This document shows positions 1 through 8,169 of a stretch of 44,023 nucleotides of DNA, one piece after another (the first letter of the stretch is position 1; the number at the start of each line of letters is the position of its first letter). The position numbers and the translations under genes are program-made. The stretch is from positions 1-44,023 of the forward strand of contig CADCHI010000034.1 in NCBI GenBank assembly GCA_902801165.1, given 5' to 3'. The DNA comes from an uncultured Eubacteriales bacterium. Lineage in GTDB: Bacteria > Bacillota > Clostridia > Christensenellales > Aristaeellaceae. The notes under the pieces are model-generated. The model saw only the letters and a program-made list of their open reading frames with translations. It made no database searches and was not told where the DNA came from.

Positions 1-123
1 GTTGGCAGCGCCTGCAAAATGCGGTCATTTACGACTGGGTAAACTCCCTTTTTTGCAGGCTTGCCGCCTTGCCTTGCAGGCTTTTTCAACGGCCTCCAGG
101 ATGTTGACTTTGTCAACATCCTG
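1..123. repeat. Intergenic palindromic repeat, family A, copy 1
   Basis: This 123-base stretch is nearly identical, with no length change, to 22593-22715. It contains two inverted repeats. GCCTGCAAAA at 10-19 pairs with TTTTGCAGGC at 51-60, and CAGGATGTTGAC at 97-108 pairs with GTCAACATCCTG at 112-123. The element touches the window edge, so its left end is not seen. Both copies lie downstream of a minus-strand gene. Confidence 0.85.
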
Positions 124-128
124 GGCCG

Positions 129-216
129 CCCGGCTCAATGAGCCGGGAGGCTTCTTGCTCGATCAACTCCGAGGTCGCGGCGTGCCGGGAGGCACTCGGA
201 CGCTTCGCCTCCCGGC
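129..216. repeat. Two further stem-loops beside repeat A
   Basis: CCCGGCTCA pairs with TGAGCCGGG at 129-147, and GCCGGGAGGC (184-193) pairs with GCCTCCCGGC (207-216). Neither is followed by a T-run on either strand, so they are not obvious terminators. They fill the gap between repeat A and the aldo/keto reductase gene. Positions 217-293 show nothing else. Confidence 0.5.
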
Positions 217-293
217 CGTGGGAAGCGGCGATTCCCCGTTCTCTCCTGTTCATCGCCTTCTTATCATTTTCGTTTCCAATCGCCTGAAAGGCT

Positions 294-1292
294 TCACGCC
301 TGGCCGGACAGTATGGCGTCGATGCGCGTCAGTTCTTCGTCGGTCAGGAGCGCGAGCGCCGGGACGCCGACGTTCTCGAGGATTTGCTCGGGTTTGCTGG
401 CCCCGATCAGCGCGGAGGTGACCACCGGGCGTCGCAGCACCCACTGCAGCGCCAGCTGGGCCAGCGATTCGCCGCGTTCGAGCGCCAGGGCGTTCAGCTT
501 CGCGGCCTTTGCCACCTTCTCCGGGGTGATGGAATCGGGCTTGAGGTAGCGCGGGTCGTGGGCGGCCCGGGAGTCTGCCGGAATGCCGTGGAGGTACTTG
601 TCGGTGAGCAGCCCGTTGGCCAGCGGCGCGAAGGCGATGCAGCCCACGCCCTCTTTCTCCAGCACCGCGTCGAGGCCGTTCTCGATGGAGCGGTTGAACA
701 GGCTGTAGTTGGGCTGGTGGATCAGCATCGGCGTGCCCAGGGCCTTGAGGGTTTTGATGGCGGTCTCGGCCTGCTGGGGGGTGTAGTAGTTGGAGATGCC
801 CACATACAGCGCCTTGCCGCTGCGGACGATCTGGTCCAGCGCGCCCATGGTCTCCTCGATGGGGGTGTCCGGGTCGGGGCGGTGGTGGTAGAAGATGTCC
901 ACGTAGTCCAGGTGCATGCGCCTCAGGCTCTGGTCCAGCGAGGCAATCAGGTACTTCCGGCTGCCGTGGTCGCCGTAGGGGCCGGGCCACATGTCGTAGC
1001 CCGCCTTGGTGGAGATGATCAGCTCGTCCCGGTGGGTGTGCCAGTCGCGGTCCATGTGGATGCCGAAGTTGCGCTCCGCCTCGCCGTAGGGCGGGCCGTA
1101 GTTGTTGGCCAGGTCGAAGTGGGTGATGCCGTTGTCGAAGGCCGTGCGCAGCAGGCTCTGCTGCACGCCGAAGGGCGTGATGCTGCCAAAGTTGTGCCAC
1201 AGACCCAGGGAGATGGCGGGCAGCAGCAGGCCGCTTCTGCCGCAGCGGCGGTAAGCCATGCGCTCATAGCGCGATTCAGAAGGCGTATACAT
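294..1292 (-). CDS. gpr: Aldo/keto reductase, YghZ/Gpr-like (L-glyceraldehyde 3-phosphate reductase family)
   Basis: This is a cytosolic NADPH-dependent carbonyl reductase of 332 residues. It follows the E. coli YghZ (Gpr) pattern closely, including the RYCGKSGL-like N-terminus, the LSLGLWHNFG-like loop and the STKAGYDMWPGPYG block. Catalytic residues of the AKR fold are visible: Asp60 and Tyr65 in HFDLANNYG, Lys96 in STKAGYD and His136/137 in DIFYHHRPD. The start at 1292 (MYTPSESRY) is chosen because it is where similarity to the family begins and a GGAG-like site precedes it; the open frame extends 25 codons further upstream. It has its own promoter at 1368-1396 and lies downstream of the terminator of the pectin operon, so it is probably a separate unit. 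The family detoxifies aldehydes such as methylglyoxal or reduces L-glyceraldehyde 3-phosphate; the true substrate here is not known. Confidence 0.9.
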   Translation of the reverse strand: MYTPSESRYERMAYRRCGRSGLLLPAISLGLWHNFGSITPFGVQQSLLRTAFDNGITHFDLANNYGPPYGEAERNFGIHMDRDWHTHRDELIISTKAGYDMWPGPYGDHGSRKYLIASLDQSLRRMHLDYVDIFYHHRPDPDTPIEETMGALDQIVRSGKALYVGISNYYTPQQAETAIKTLKALGTPMLIHQPNYSLFNRSIENGLDAVLEKEGVGCIAFAPLANGLLTDKYLHGIPADSRAAHDPRYLKPDSITPEKVAKAAKLNALALERGESLAQLALQWVLRRPVVTSALIGASKPEQILENVGVPALALLTDEELTRIDAILSGQA

Positions 1293-1367
1293 GGGCAAGC
1301 TCCTTTGCTTTGGTCGTTGTAGTGCCTTTTTATCGGGAACGGACTTGCGCGTCGATCTGCATCCCAT

Positions 1368-1396
1368 ATACTATGAATAACGGCGTTGGATTTCAA
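1368..1396 (-). promoter_or_regulatory. Sigma-A promoter of the aldo/keto reductase gene
   Basis: On the minus strand TTGAAA (1396-1391) and TAGTAT (1373-1368) are separated by 17 bases. The site lies about 75 bases upstream of the chosen start at 1292 and points at the gene. Confidence 0.6.
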
Positions 1397-1420
1397 GCGG
1401 GATATTCGCCTATATCCCGC
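1397..1420. promoter_or_regulatory. Candidate operator: perfect 9-bp inverted repeat
   Basis: GCGGGATAT (1397-1405) and ATATCCCGC (1412-1420) are perfect complements around a 6-base centre. The repeat directly abuts the -35 hexamer of the aldo/keto reductase promoter on its upstream side. That position suits a dimeric activator, or a repressor; no regulator gene is in view. Confidence 0.5.
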
Positions 1421-1518
1421 GGAATCGCGCGCTTGGGATGGAAAACCCTGAATAATAGGTCTTTTGCCCTTTGGCTGCAGGCCTCGGCCTGCTGATTCCC
1501 CGGGATGTTTCTTCCATT

Positions 1519-1547
1519 CAAAAGCCCCCGGCAGATTATGCCGGGGG
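1519..1547 (-). terminator. Rho-independent terminator of the pectin operon
   Basis: On the minus strand CCCCCGGCA, a 5-base loop and TGCCGGGGG are followed by CTTTTG. It lies 16 bases after the stop codon of the last ATPase gene and closes the 12-gene operon. Confidence 0.85.
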
Positions 1548-1562
1548 TCTGCGGTTTTGGAC

Positions 1563-2639
1563 TTACTCGATCACGTTCTCCGTCTCGGCGTCGAACAGGT
1601 ACACGCTCTCCAGCGGAATGGAGAAGGTGATGCCCACGTCGGTGTCAGGCGTGTCGTGGGAATCCACCTTCAGTATGGCCTGGGTGTTCCCGGCGGTGAC
1701 GTACACATTGGTGTTGTCGCCCAGCATCTCCGTCAGCTCCACCTGGCAGGAGATGGGGTAGCCCTCGGGTGCTTCGCCCAGCACGATGGCCTCGGGGCGG
1801 AAGCCCAGCACGATTTCCTTGCCCTCGTAGCGGTCGATGCCGGCGTACTTCTTCTTCAGGTCCAATTGGTTGTTGCCGAAGGCCAGGCAGCCGTTCTTCA
1901 CCGTGCCGCGCACGAAGTTCATCGGCGGCTCACCGATGAAGCCCGCCACGAACACGTTCGCCGGCTTGTAGTACAGCTCGTAGGGCGTGCCGATCTGCTG
2001 GACATAGCCGTCCTTCATTACCACGATGCGGTCCGCCAGGGTCATGGCCTCGGTCTGGTCGTGGGTGACGTAGATGGTGGTCGCGCCGGTCTCCCGGTGG
2101 ATCTGGGCGATCTCATAGCGCATGGTCACGCGCTGCTTGGCGTCCAGGTTGGAAAGGGGCTCATCCATCAGGAAGATGCCCACCTTGCGGATGATGGCGC
2201 GGCCGATGGCGACGCGCTGCCGCTGGCCGCCGGAGAGCGCCCGGGGCAGTCGATCCAGGTACTCGGTGAGGCCCAGTATGCGGGCGGTGTTCTGCACCCG
2301 CTTTTCGATCACGTCTTCGTCCACGCCCTGCAGCGTCAGGCCGAAGGCGATGTTGTCGTACACCGTCATCTGGGGGTACAGCGCGTAGCTCTGGAAAACC
2401 ATGGCCACTTCGCGCTCCCGGGGGCCCAACTCATTGGCGCGCTTGCCGTTGATCAGGAATTCGCCGCCCGAGATGTCCTCCAGGCCGGCGATCATGCGCA
2501 GCGTGGTCGACTTGCCGCAGCCCGAGGGCCCTACAAATACAACAAATTCACCCTTTTCAATTTCGAGATTGAAGTTGTGCACCGCATGATAGCCGTTCGG
2601 GTAAATCTTGTTGATGTTCTTCAGCGTCAAATACGCCAT
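1563..2639 (-). CDS. msmX: Sugar ABC transporter ATPase, MsmX/UgpC type (second ATPase of the operon)
   Basis: This is the cytoplasmic ATP-hydrolysing subunit of a carbohydrate (CUT1) importer, 358 residues, the usual family length. The Walker A GPSGCGKST, signature LSGGQRQRVAIGRA, Walker B IFLMDEPLSNLDA and the switch region YVTHDQTEAM are all intact, so it should be active. A C-terminal regulatory beta domain (after about residue 240, GFRPEAIVLGE) is present. The start at 2639 has AGGAGG eight bases upstream. It is the last gene of the operon, next to the GH105 gene. B. subtilis MsmX powers several oligosaccharide importers, including pectin-derived ones, so this copy may serve other transporters too. 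It resembles canonical MsmX more than the ATPase at 6598-7671 does. Confidence 0.92.
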   Translation of the reverse strand: MAYLTLKNINKIYPNGYHAVHNFNLEIEKGEFVVFVGPSGCGKSTTLRMIAGLEDISGGEFLINGKRANELGPREREVAMVFQSYALYPQMTVYDNIAFGLTLQGVDEDVIEKRVQNTARILGLTEYLDRLPRALSGGQRQRVAIGRAIIRKVGIFLMDEPLSNLDAKQRVTMRYEIAQIHRETGATTIYVTHDQTEAMTLADRIVVMKDGYVQQIGTPYELYYKPANVFVAGFIGEPPMNFVRGTVKNGCLAFGNNQLDLKKKYAGIDRYEGKEIVLGFRPEAIVLGEAPEGYPISCQVELTEMLGDNTNVYVTAGNTQAILKVDSHDTPDTDVGITFSIPLESVYLFDAETENVIE

Positions 2640-2672
2640 AACGCCGCCTCCTTGAGTGATTCATGTTCCTGA

Positions 2673-3800
2673 TTATGCGTCCAGCCGCTTGATCTCCGTA
2701 TAGCACAGCACGAAGGGCGCGACGCCCTTGGCGTCGTTCTGCACGACGGGCTCTGAGATGTAGTAAGCGTAGGTGCCGTCCCGCCGCCGGTTGTCCTCGG
2801 GTCCAAGTCCCGCCACCAGGCAGATACCGCCCAGGGTCAATTCGCCGCCTTCAAAGGACAGGCGGTGCTTCACGATGCCGTCGAAGGTCTGACGGCCCCG
2901 ATCCGCGTAAACCGCGTCCAGCGCGCCCAGCCGCGCGCCCTTCAGCATGGCGTAGGCCAGCATGGCGCTGCCGCTGGATTCCAGGTAGTTGCCTGCCTCG
3001 CCGGGACGGTCGGGAACCTGGAAGTACATGGCCGTGTCCGGGTCGTGGAAGCGCCAGACGGCGTCCATCAGCTCGGCAAGGGTCTGGACGAGCTCGCCCC
3101 GGCCCGCGCCTTCGGGCACCAATTCGATGAGGTCCGCCAGCGCCACGGCAAACCAGCCGATGCTGCGCAGCCAGAAGCTCTTGGACAGGCCCGTGACCGG
3201 GTCGGCCCAGAAGGCGCTGCGGCTGGCGTCGTAGCCATGGTAGTACAGGCCGGTCCCCGCGTCGCGCATGTGTTCGCGCACGGTGCGCACCTGGCGCAGT
3301 ATGTCGCCGTAGTCTCCGCCGCCGAAGTGGCCCTCGTACAGCGCCAGGAAGGGCAGGGCCATGTAGATGCCGTCCAGCCACACCTGGTTGGGATAGATCT
3401 GCTTGTGCCAGAAGCTGCCCTCGTGGGTGCGGGGCTGGTCGTCCAGCGCCCGCTTCAGCGTCTCCGCCGCCAGGCGGTACTTATTCTCGCCAGTGCGCTC
3501 GTACAGCGGGAACAGCACGCGGCCTTCGTTGATGTCGTCCAGCGTGTGCTTTTCGGGCTTGAAGGTGCGCACGCTGCCGTCCTCGCCCACAAAGGCGTCG
3601 ATGAAGCGCCGGGAGAAGTCGAAGTAGCGCGCGTCGCCCGAGATCTTCGCCATCTCGATGAGCGCGGTGATCATGCAGCCGTCGATGTAGTTCCAGTTTG
3701 TGGGCTTGCCCTGGCGCACCTTTTCGATGTTCCAGGCCGTCCGTTCGGGGGAGGAGCGCTCGATCAGGCTGAATACATAGCGGTCGATGGCTTCGTACAT
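2673..3800 (-). CDS. yteR: GH105 unsaturated rhamnogalacturonyl/galacturonyl hydrolase, YteR-like
   Basis: The enzyme removes the unsaturated galacturonate left at the non-reducing end of oligosaccharides by pectate or rhamnogalacturonan lyases. It has 375 residues and no signal peptide, so it acts in the cytoplasm on imported sugars. The hallmark QVWLDGIYMALPFL is present. With the start at 3800 the catalytic aspartate in WLDG falls at residue 143, the same number as in B. subtilis YteR. Further (alpha/alpha)6-barrel motifs are RSIGWFAVALADL and YLESSGSAMLAYAMLKG. The start at 3800 is preferred over the ATG at 3806 because GGAGG lies only two bases before the latter. It sits between GH28 and the second ATPase in the operon. 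Confidence 0.9.
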   Translation of the reverse strand: MYEAIDRYVFSLIERSSPERTAWNIEKVRQGKPTNWNYIDGCMITALIEMAKISGDARYFDFSRRFIDAFVGEDGSVRTFKPEKHTLDDINEGRVLFPLYERTGENKYRLAAETLKRALDDQPRTHEGSFWHKQIYPNQVWLDGIYMALPFLALYEGHFGGGDYGDILRQVRTVREHMRDAGTGLYYHGYDASRSAFWADPVTGLSKSFWLRSIGWFAVALADLIELVPEGAGRGELVQTLAELMDAVWRFHDPDTAMYFQVPDRPGEAGNYLESSGSAMLAYAMLKGARLGALDAVYADRGRQTFDGIVKHRLSFEGGELTLGGICLVAGLGPEDNRRRDGTYAYYISEPVVQNDAKGVAPFVLCYTEIKRLDA

Positions 3801-3815
3801 GGGCATTTCCTCCGT

Positions 3816-5366
3816 TTATTCGGCGATGAGCTCGTCCACATTGCGGGTGACGACGCTCTCGCCGACCTGCCCCGTCACGGTCACATTCTTGAGCACCGCC
3901 CGGCGCACGTTTTCAAAGTACAGCCCCAGGCGGCAGCGCTCCGGCGCGTTCGTGAACATGGAGGGCACCGCGGGGCGGGCGTCCTCCGCAAAGTCGACGC
4001 GCACGTTCTCGAAGGTTATCTCGTCGATGGGGCGCTCCGGCAGCCCGTCGCAATAGCAGGCCGCGGCCTGGGCGTCCAGGCAATCCATGTTGGAAAAGCG
4101 GAATCGGCCCAGCCTGGGCGTGCGCTCGTCAATCGGCAGCGGCGCGCGGCCCTGCACATACTCCGAATCGCCGTCGGGGTCCACGCAGCGGTACCACATG
4201 TTCATCACGATGGGGGTCTTCACGCCCTCCATGCGGATGTTGTCAAATTCGATGCCGTCGATGTCGCAGCTTTGACCGCGGCCCCGGCGGGTCTTGATGC
4301 GTAAGCCCCGGTCCGTCTGCTTGAACAGGCACTGGCTGACGGACAGCTCCCGGATGCCGCCGGAGATCTCGCTGCCCAGCGTGACCGCTCCGTGGCCGAA
4401 GGCCATCAGGCAGTTGCGGATCGTGTGGCGGCTGGCGGCGGCGGGGCACAGCTTGTACAGGTCCAGCTTGCCGGACTTGATGGCGATGCAGTCGTCGCCC
4501 ACCGAGAAGCGGCAGCCCACGATGTCCACGCCGTCGCAGCACTCCGGGTCCAGCGCGTCGGTGTTCGGGCTGTCGTGCGGCGCGGAGACCGACACGTCCA
4601 GGAAGGAAATATCCCGGCTGTAGTAGGGGTGCAGGTGCCAGGAGGGGGAGTTGGCCACGCTCACGCCGTGCAGCGTCACGCCCTCGCAGCGGTTCAGGAA
4701 CATCACCCGGGGCCGGGCCACGGGATCTTCCTTGAAGGTCCGCCACCAATCGGCGTTGATGGCGTTGCCATCCAGCGTGCCCGGGCCGACGATGCGGATG
4801 TCCCGGGCGTATTCCGCGGTGATCAGCGAGGCGTACATGTCCCGGGGCAGGCCCTCAAACGCGCCGAAGTGCACCGCCTTGCCGCCGTCCAGGTCCTGCG
4901 CCATGGCGGGGAGCACGGGATAGGCGGCCTTGTCTGTCCGGCCCAGCAGCCGTGCGCCCTCCTGCAGCTCCAGGGTTATGTGGCTCTTCAGCAGGATCGG
5001 CCCGGTCAGGTAGTCGCCCTTCGGCACCACCAGCCGACCGCCCTCCGGCAGCACGCACACGGCCCGTTGGAGCGCCGCGGTGTCGTCCGTCACGCCGTCG
5101 CCCGCCGCGCCGAAGTCCCTTGCGCTGATGGCGCAGGTCTCCGCTGCCGTGTGCAGGGCGAGGGTCGCCTCCGAGCCGTCCATGCGCAGGGTCACGGCAT
5201 AGTCGGCGTCCGGCGCGAGACCGAACAGCGAGAACACGTTCCGGTCGTCCTCCAGCACCGGCTCGCCGTTCAGCAGCACGGCGTAGGGCGCGGGGGAATG
5301 GAAGGGGGCGCGGTTGTCCAGCTCAAAGCAGGCCGAGGTGGCGCCGATGTAGATATCGTGAAACAC
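3816..5366 (-). CDS. GH28 family polygalacturonase / rhamnogalacturonide hydrolase
   Basis: This is a right-handed beta-helix glycosidase of about 516 residues that hydrolyses galacturonic acid linkages in pectin fragments. An N-terminal fibronectin-like segment (to about residue 85) precedes the helix, which starts near the pectate-lyase-like DFGAAGDGVTDDTAALQ. The GH28 signature is complete: NTDALDPECCDGVDI, SVGDDCIAIKSG (catalytic Asp pair), GHGAVTLGSE (His) and RIKTRRGRG. There is no signal peptide, so it is intracellular and acts after uptake, as in other clostridial pectin loci. The start is probably the GTG at 5366, with AAAGGGAG upstream, seven bases after the stop of the previous gene; an upstream ATG at 5408 would overlap that gene by 35 bases. 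Exo- versus endo-activity and the exact substrate cannot be read from the sequence. Confidence 0.9.
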   Translation of the reverse strand: MFHDIYIGATSACFELDNRAPFHSPAPYAVLLNGEPVLEDDRNVFSLFGLAPDADYAVTLRMDGSEATLALHTAAETCAISARDFGAAGDGVTDDTAALQRAVCVLPEGGRLVVPKGDYLTGPILLKSHITLELQEGARLLGRTDKAAYPVLPAMAQDLDGGKAVHFGAFEGLPRDMYASLITAEYARDIRIVGPGTLDGNAINADWWRTFKEDPVARPRVMFLNRCEGVTLHGVSVANSPSWHLHPYYSRDISFLDVSVSAPHDSPNTDALDPECCDGVDIVGCRFSVGDDCIAIKSGKLDLYKLCPAAASRHTIRNCLMAFGHGAVTLGSEISGGIRELSVSQCLFKQTDRGLRIKTRRGRGQSCDIDGIEFDNIRMEGVKTPIVMNMWYRCVDPDGDSEYVQGRAPLPIDERTPRLGRFRFSNMDCLDAQAAACYCDGLPERPIDEITFENVRVDFAEDARPAVPSMFTNAPERCRLGLYFENVRRAVLKNVTVTGQVGESVVTRNVDELIAE

Positions 5367-5373
5367 GATGGAT

Positions 5374-6015
5374 TCAATCTCCCTTTGCGCCTGCGCTGCG
5401 CTTGGCATCCGCCAGCACCTGCTTCGCAGTGCGCTTGATTTTGATGAGCAGCGTGTCCCACGCTGCGGTGAATACGCCGAACAGTATCGGGCCCACGCCC
5501 AGCGGCGTGCCGCCGGCAGTGCCCAGCCCCAGCAGGACGGCGTTGACGACGTTGTAGGTCGTCACGACCAGGAACAGCAGCAGGTATGCGTACAGCACGT
5601 TCAGCGGCAGGGTATACAGCCCCTTGCCGGGGAACATCATCCAACGATCGTTCGCGCCGGGGGTCTTGGCATAGAAGCGGTACAGGTTGTTGGTCAGCAG
5701 GTCCGTCACCGCGCCCAGGGCCAGCCCCAGCACGACCAGCTGGTCCAGCCAGTGGTTCAGCGTGGTGCCCAGCCCCCACAGGAAGAAGAAGCAGGTCGCC
5801 CCGGCGAACCAGGCCTTGATCAGCAGCGCCTTCGCCGCGTCCGAGAGCTTCAGCTTCGGGCCGGAGCGGTACTTGCGCAGCTCCGCCTCGCTGACCTTCG
5901 GGGAGTTGGAGACGTCCGCATTCACGAGGTCGTCCACGGCCTTCAGGTTCAGCTTGTAGTAATCCGCCGCGGATTTCCGGGGCTCCTGGGGCGCGCCTTT
6001 CTTGTTTCGTGCCAT
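5374..6015 (-). CDS. Unrecognised membrane protein (213 aa) of the pectin transporter operon
   Basis: I do not recognise the family. The first 65 residues are hydrophilic and basic (MARNKKGAPQEPRK). They are followed by about four hydrophobic segments, near residues 68-85, 89-108, 135-158 and 164-190, and a basic tail (KIKRTAKQVLADAKRS). The protein is probably an integral membrane protein with a cytoplasmic N-domain. It is 15 bases downstream of another membrane protein gene and just upstream of GH28, so it is co-transcribed with the uptake genes. The ribosome site is weak, suggesting translational coupling. It could be an accessory subunit of the ABC transporter or a separate exporter or anchor; neither is proven. 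Confidence 0.75.
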   Translation of the reverse strand: MARNKKGAPQEPRKSAADYYKLNLKAVDDLVNADVSNSPKVSEAELRKYRSGPKLKLSDAAKALLIKAWFAGATCFFFLWGLGTTLNHWLDQLVVLGLALGAVTDLLTNNLYRFYAKTPGANDRWMMFPGKGLYTLPLNVLYAYLLLFLVVTTYNVVNAVLLGLGTAGGTPLGVGPILFGVFTAAWDTLLIKIKRTAKQVLADAKRSAGAKGD

Positions 6016-6030
6016 GGCTTGTCGCGCAGC

Positions 6031-6594
6031 TTACGCGTCCTCGCCGCTGATGTCGATCGCCGCCATGCCGCCGTTGTCGGCCACATCCACGTTGGTGTTG
6101 ATCTTCTTGAGCAGCTTGGAGTACACCGGCAGCAGCACCACCAGCGCCACGCCGATGATCAGGATCACCCGATGCACGGTCAGCATGTGGACCGCCGCGC
6201 TGATGTAGCTCTTGTCCGCGCTCACGGTGATGGGGTTCACCTCGCGGGTCAGCGCTTCGGTGATGCGGCCCTGGTAGAAGATGCCCGCATAGATGATGAT
6301 GCCCACCAGCACGAACATCAGCGCCAGCATGGGAACGTTCACCTTCTTGCGATGGGGGAAGGCGTTCATGAAGCACACCATCAGCAGTATCGAGAACAGC
6401 ATGGTGGCAAAGCCCGCCAGGCCCATGCCCGGCAGGTTGATGTAGGCCGTGGTGTCGGAGATCTTCGTCAGGTTCAGGGAATAGTACAAGAAGGCCAGCG
6501 CGAACGCGAGCAGGGCGATGGTCTGGGGCTTGCGCTTCAGCGCCACGACGCGCTTGCGGATAAACTCTTTAATGCCCTTCGGCTGGTATGCCAT
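6031..6594 (-). CDS. Unrecognised membrane protein (187 aa) of the pectin transporter operon
   Basis: I do not recognise the family. A basic N-terminus (residues 1-24, FIRKRVVALKRK) is followed by four predicted membrane segments near 25-42, 55-75, 88-106 and 138-160, and an acidic C-terminus (VDVADNGGMAAIDISGEDA). A soluble loop of about 30 residues lies between helices three and four. The start is three bases after the stop of the ATPase at 6598, so the two are translationally coupled. That tight link with the ATPase suggests a role in the same transporter complex, which is inference only. Confidence 0.75.
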   Translation of the reverse strand: MAYQPKGIKEFIRKRVVALKRKPQTIALLAFALAFLYYSLNLTKISDTTAYINLPGMGLAGFATMLFSILLMVCFMNAFPHRKKVNVPMLALMFVLVGIIIYAGIFYQGRITEALTREVNPITVSADKSYISAAVHMLTVHRVILIIGVALVVLLPVYSKLLKKINTNVDVADNGGMAAIDISGEDA

Positions 6595-6597
6595 GAC

Positions 6598-7671
6598 TCA
6601 TCGATCCCCTTTCCTGATGGCGTTGGTGGTTTCCTTGTCGAAGAAGTGCTTGCGCTTGAAGCCCAGCTGCACGATGTCTCCGTTCCTGTAGTTGCTCCAG
6701 CCGCGCAGCTTGGCGGTGATGCGCAGGTTATCGCCCATGTGGCCGTGGACCAGCGTGTTCATGCCCAGGTTTTCGTTGCTGAACACCTTTACGGCCAGGC
6801 TGCCGCCCTCGGCGATGTCCTCAGGCCGCACGCCCAGCGTGATCTCCTTGCGGTTGTAGTTTGCCAGGGTGGCCTTCTCCTCGTCGGAGAGCTGTACCTC
6901 GAAGCCCTTGCCCCGCAGCGCGCCGTCCTGGAAGGTGACGTCGAAGAAGTTCATCGGCGGCAGCCCTATGAAGCCGGCCACGAAGGTGTTGTTCGGGGAA
7001 TCGTACAGCTCCAGGGGCGTGCCGATCTGCTGCACGTGGCCCATGGACATGCACACGATGCGGTCCGCCAGAGTCAGTGCCTCGGTCTGGTCGTGGGTGA
7101 CGTACATCATCGTGGCGTTCAGACGCTTGTGCAGCAGCAGGATCTCCCGCCGGGTGGCGCCGCGCAGCTTGGCGTCCAGGTTGGAAAGGGGCTCGTCGAA
7201 CAGGAACACCTTGGGGTTCCTGACGATGGAGCGGCCCATGGCCACGCGCTGGCGCTGGCCGCCGGACAGCTGCGAGGGCTTCTTGTTCAGCTGGCTGGTG
7301 AGGCCGAGGATCTCCGCCGCGGCGAGGACCTTCTTGTGGATGACGTTCGGGTCTTCCTTGCGCAGCACCAGCGAAAACGCCATGTTCTCATAGATGGTCA
7401 TGTGGCCGTACAGGGCGTAGTTCTGGAACACCATGGCCATGTCGCGGTCCTTGGCCGGCACGCGGGTGATGTCCCGCCCGTCCAGCAGCAGGTTGCCGTT
7501 GGATATGTCCTCCAGGCCTGCCACCATGCGCAGCGTGGTGGATTTGCCGCAGCCGGAGGGACCGACCAGCACGATCAGCTCGCCATCCTTGATGTCGATG
7601 TTGAAATCGTACACGGCCTGCACGTTGTTGTCGTAGATTTTATCGATGTGATGTAAGCTCAGCTCTGCCAT
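6598..7671 (-). CDS. Sugar ABC transporter ATPase, UgpC/MsmX family (first ATPase of the operon)
   Basis: This is a 357-residue nucleotide-binding subunit for a CUT1 sugar importer. Walker A GPSGCGKST, signature LSGGQRQRVAMGRS, Walker B VFLFDEPLSNLDA and MMYVTHDQTEAL are intact. The C-terminal beta domain contains LGVRPEDIAEGG. It differs from the second ATPase throughout its C-terminal third and in unusual positions (KYGHMTIYENMAFSLVL-like region), so the two are not a recent duplication. AGGAGG precedes the start. It is sandwiched between unrecognised membrane proteins on both sides, with a 12-base gap upstream and a 3-base gap downstream. Two ATPases in one operon with only one permease pair is unusual, because this transporter class often borrows a single shared ATPase. 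Confidence 0.92.
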   Translation of the reverse strand: MAELSLHHIDKIYDNNVQAVYDFNIDIKDGELIVLVGPSGCGKSTTLRMVAGLEDISNGNLLLDGRDITRVPAKDRDMAMVFQNYALYGHMTIYENMAFSLVLRKEDPNVIHKKVLAAAEILGLTSQLNKKPSQLSGGQRQRVAMGRSIVRNPKVFLFDEPLSNLDAKLRGATRREILLLHKRLNATMMYVTHDQTEALTLADRIVCMSMGHVQQIGTPLELYDSPNNTFVAGFIGLPPMNFFDVTFQDGALRGKGFEVQLSDEEKATLANYNRKEITLGVRPEDIAEGGSLAVKVFSNENLGMNTLVHGHMGDNLRITAKLRGWSNYRNGDIVQLGFKRKHFFDKETTNAIRKGDR

Positions 7672-7683
7672 CGTGCGCCCTCC

Positions 7684-8169
7684 TTATGCCCCTTGACCTT
7701 CAAGACTGGCGATGTGCGCCTTCAGGGCGCGGCTCTTGACCAGGTTTACCGCCGCCGCCGCGAACAGGCAGGCAGCCGACGCGATGAGGTAGATGACGAC
7801 CCGGGTGAACTGCCCGTCGCTCATGGCCAGCAGCTCCGCGCCGCCGATCTTGACCGTGGTGGCGTGGGCGGGGATGGGCAATATGAATATCCTTGCGATC
7901 TGGATGATGCCGAGCACGCAGAGCACGTAGGAGAAGCCCTGCTTATAGTTCTTCACACCCTCGGAGGACAGGAAGGCCGCCAGCATGAACACCAGGTTGT
8001 AGAGGATCGAGGCGCCCATGATCAGGGTGTAGTAATAATCAACGTTGGTTTTATAGAGGCTGACGAAGTACAGCACGTCGAACACGATGGCCAGTATCGC
8101 CAGGCGGGAGGACGTGGTGTTCTTCGTAAAGCGCATGCGGTCGAGCCGAACGGATTGTTCATTCATCAT
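7684..8169 (-). CDS. Unrecognised four-helix membrane protein (161 aa) of the pectin transporter operon
   Basis: I do not recognise the family. Four hydrophobic segments are seen near residues 22-40, 46-68, 80-100 and 121-144, with a short hydrophilic N-terminus (MMNEQSVRLDRMRF) and a basic C-terminal tail. The ATG at 8169 overlaps the stop codon of the preceding gene, so the two are translationally coupled. The size and four-helix layout match the neighbour at 8166-8756 and the one at 6031-6594, although no clear sequence similarity is visible by eye. It lies directly upstream of the ATPase gene. A role as an accessory transporter subunit is inferred from position only. Confidence 0.75.
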   Translation of the reverse strand: MMNEQSVRLDRMRFTKNTTSSRLAILAIVFDVLYFVSLYKTNVDYYYTLIMGASILYNLVFMLAAFLSSEGVKNYKQGFSYVLCVLGIIQIARIFILPIPAHATTVKIGGAELLAMSDGQFTRVVIYLIASAACLFAAAAVNLVKSRALKAHIASLEGQGA

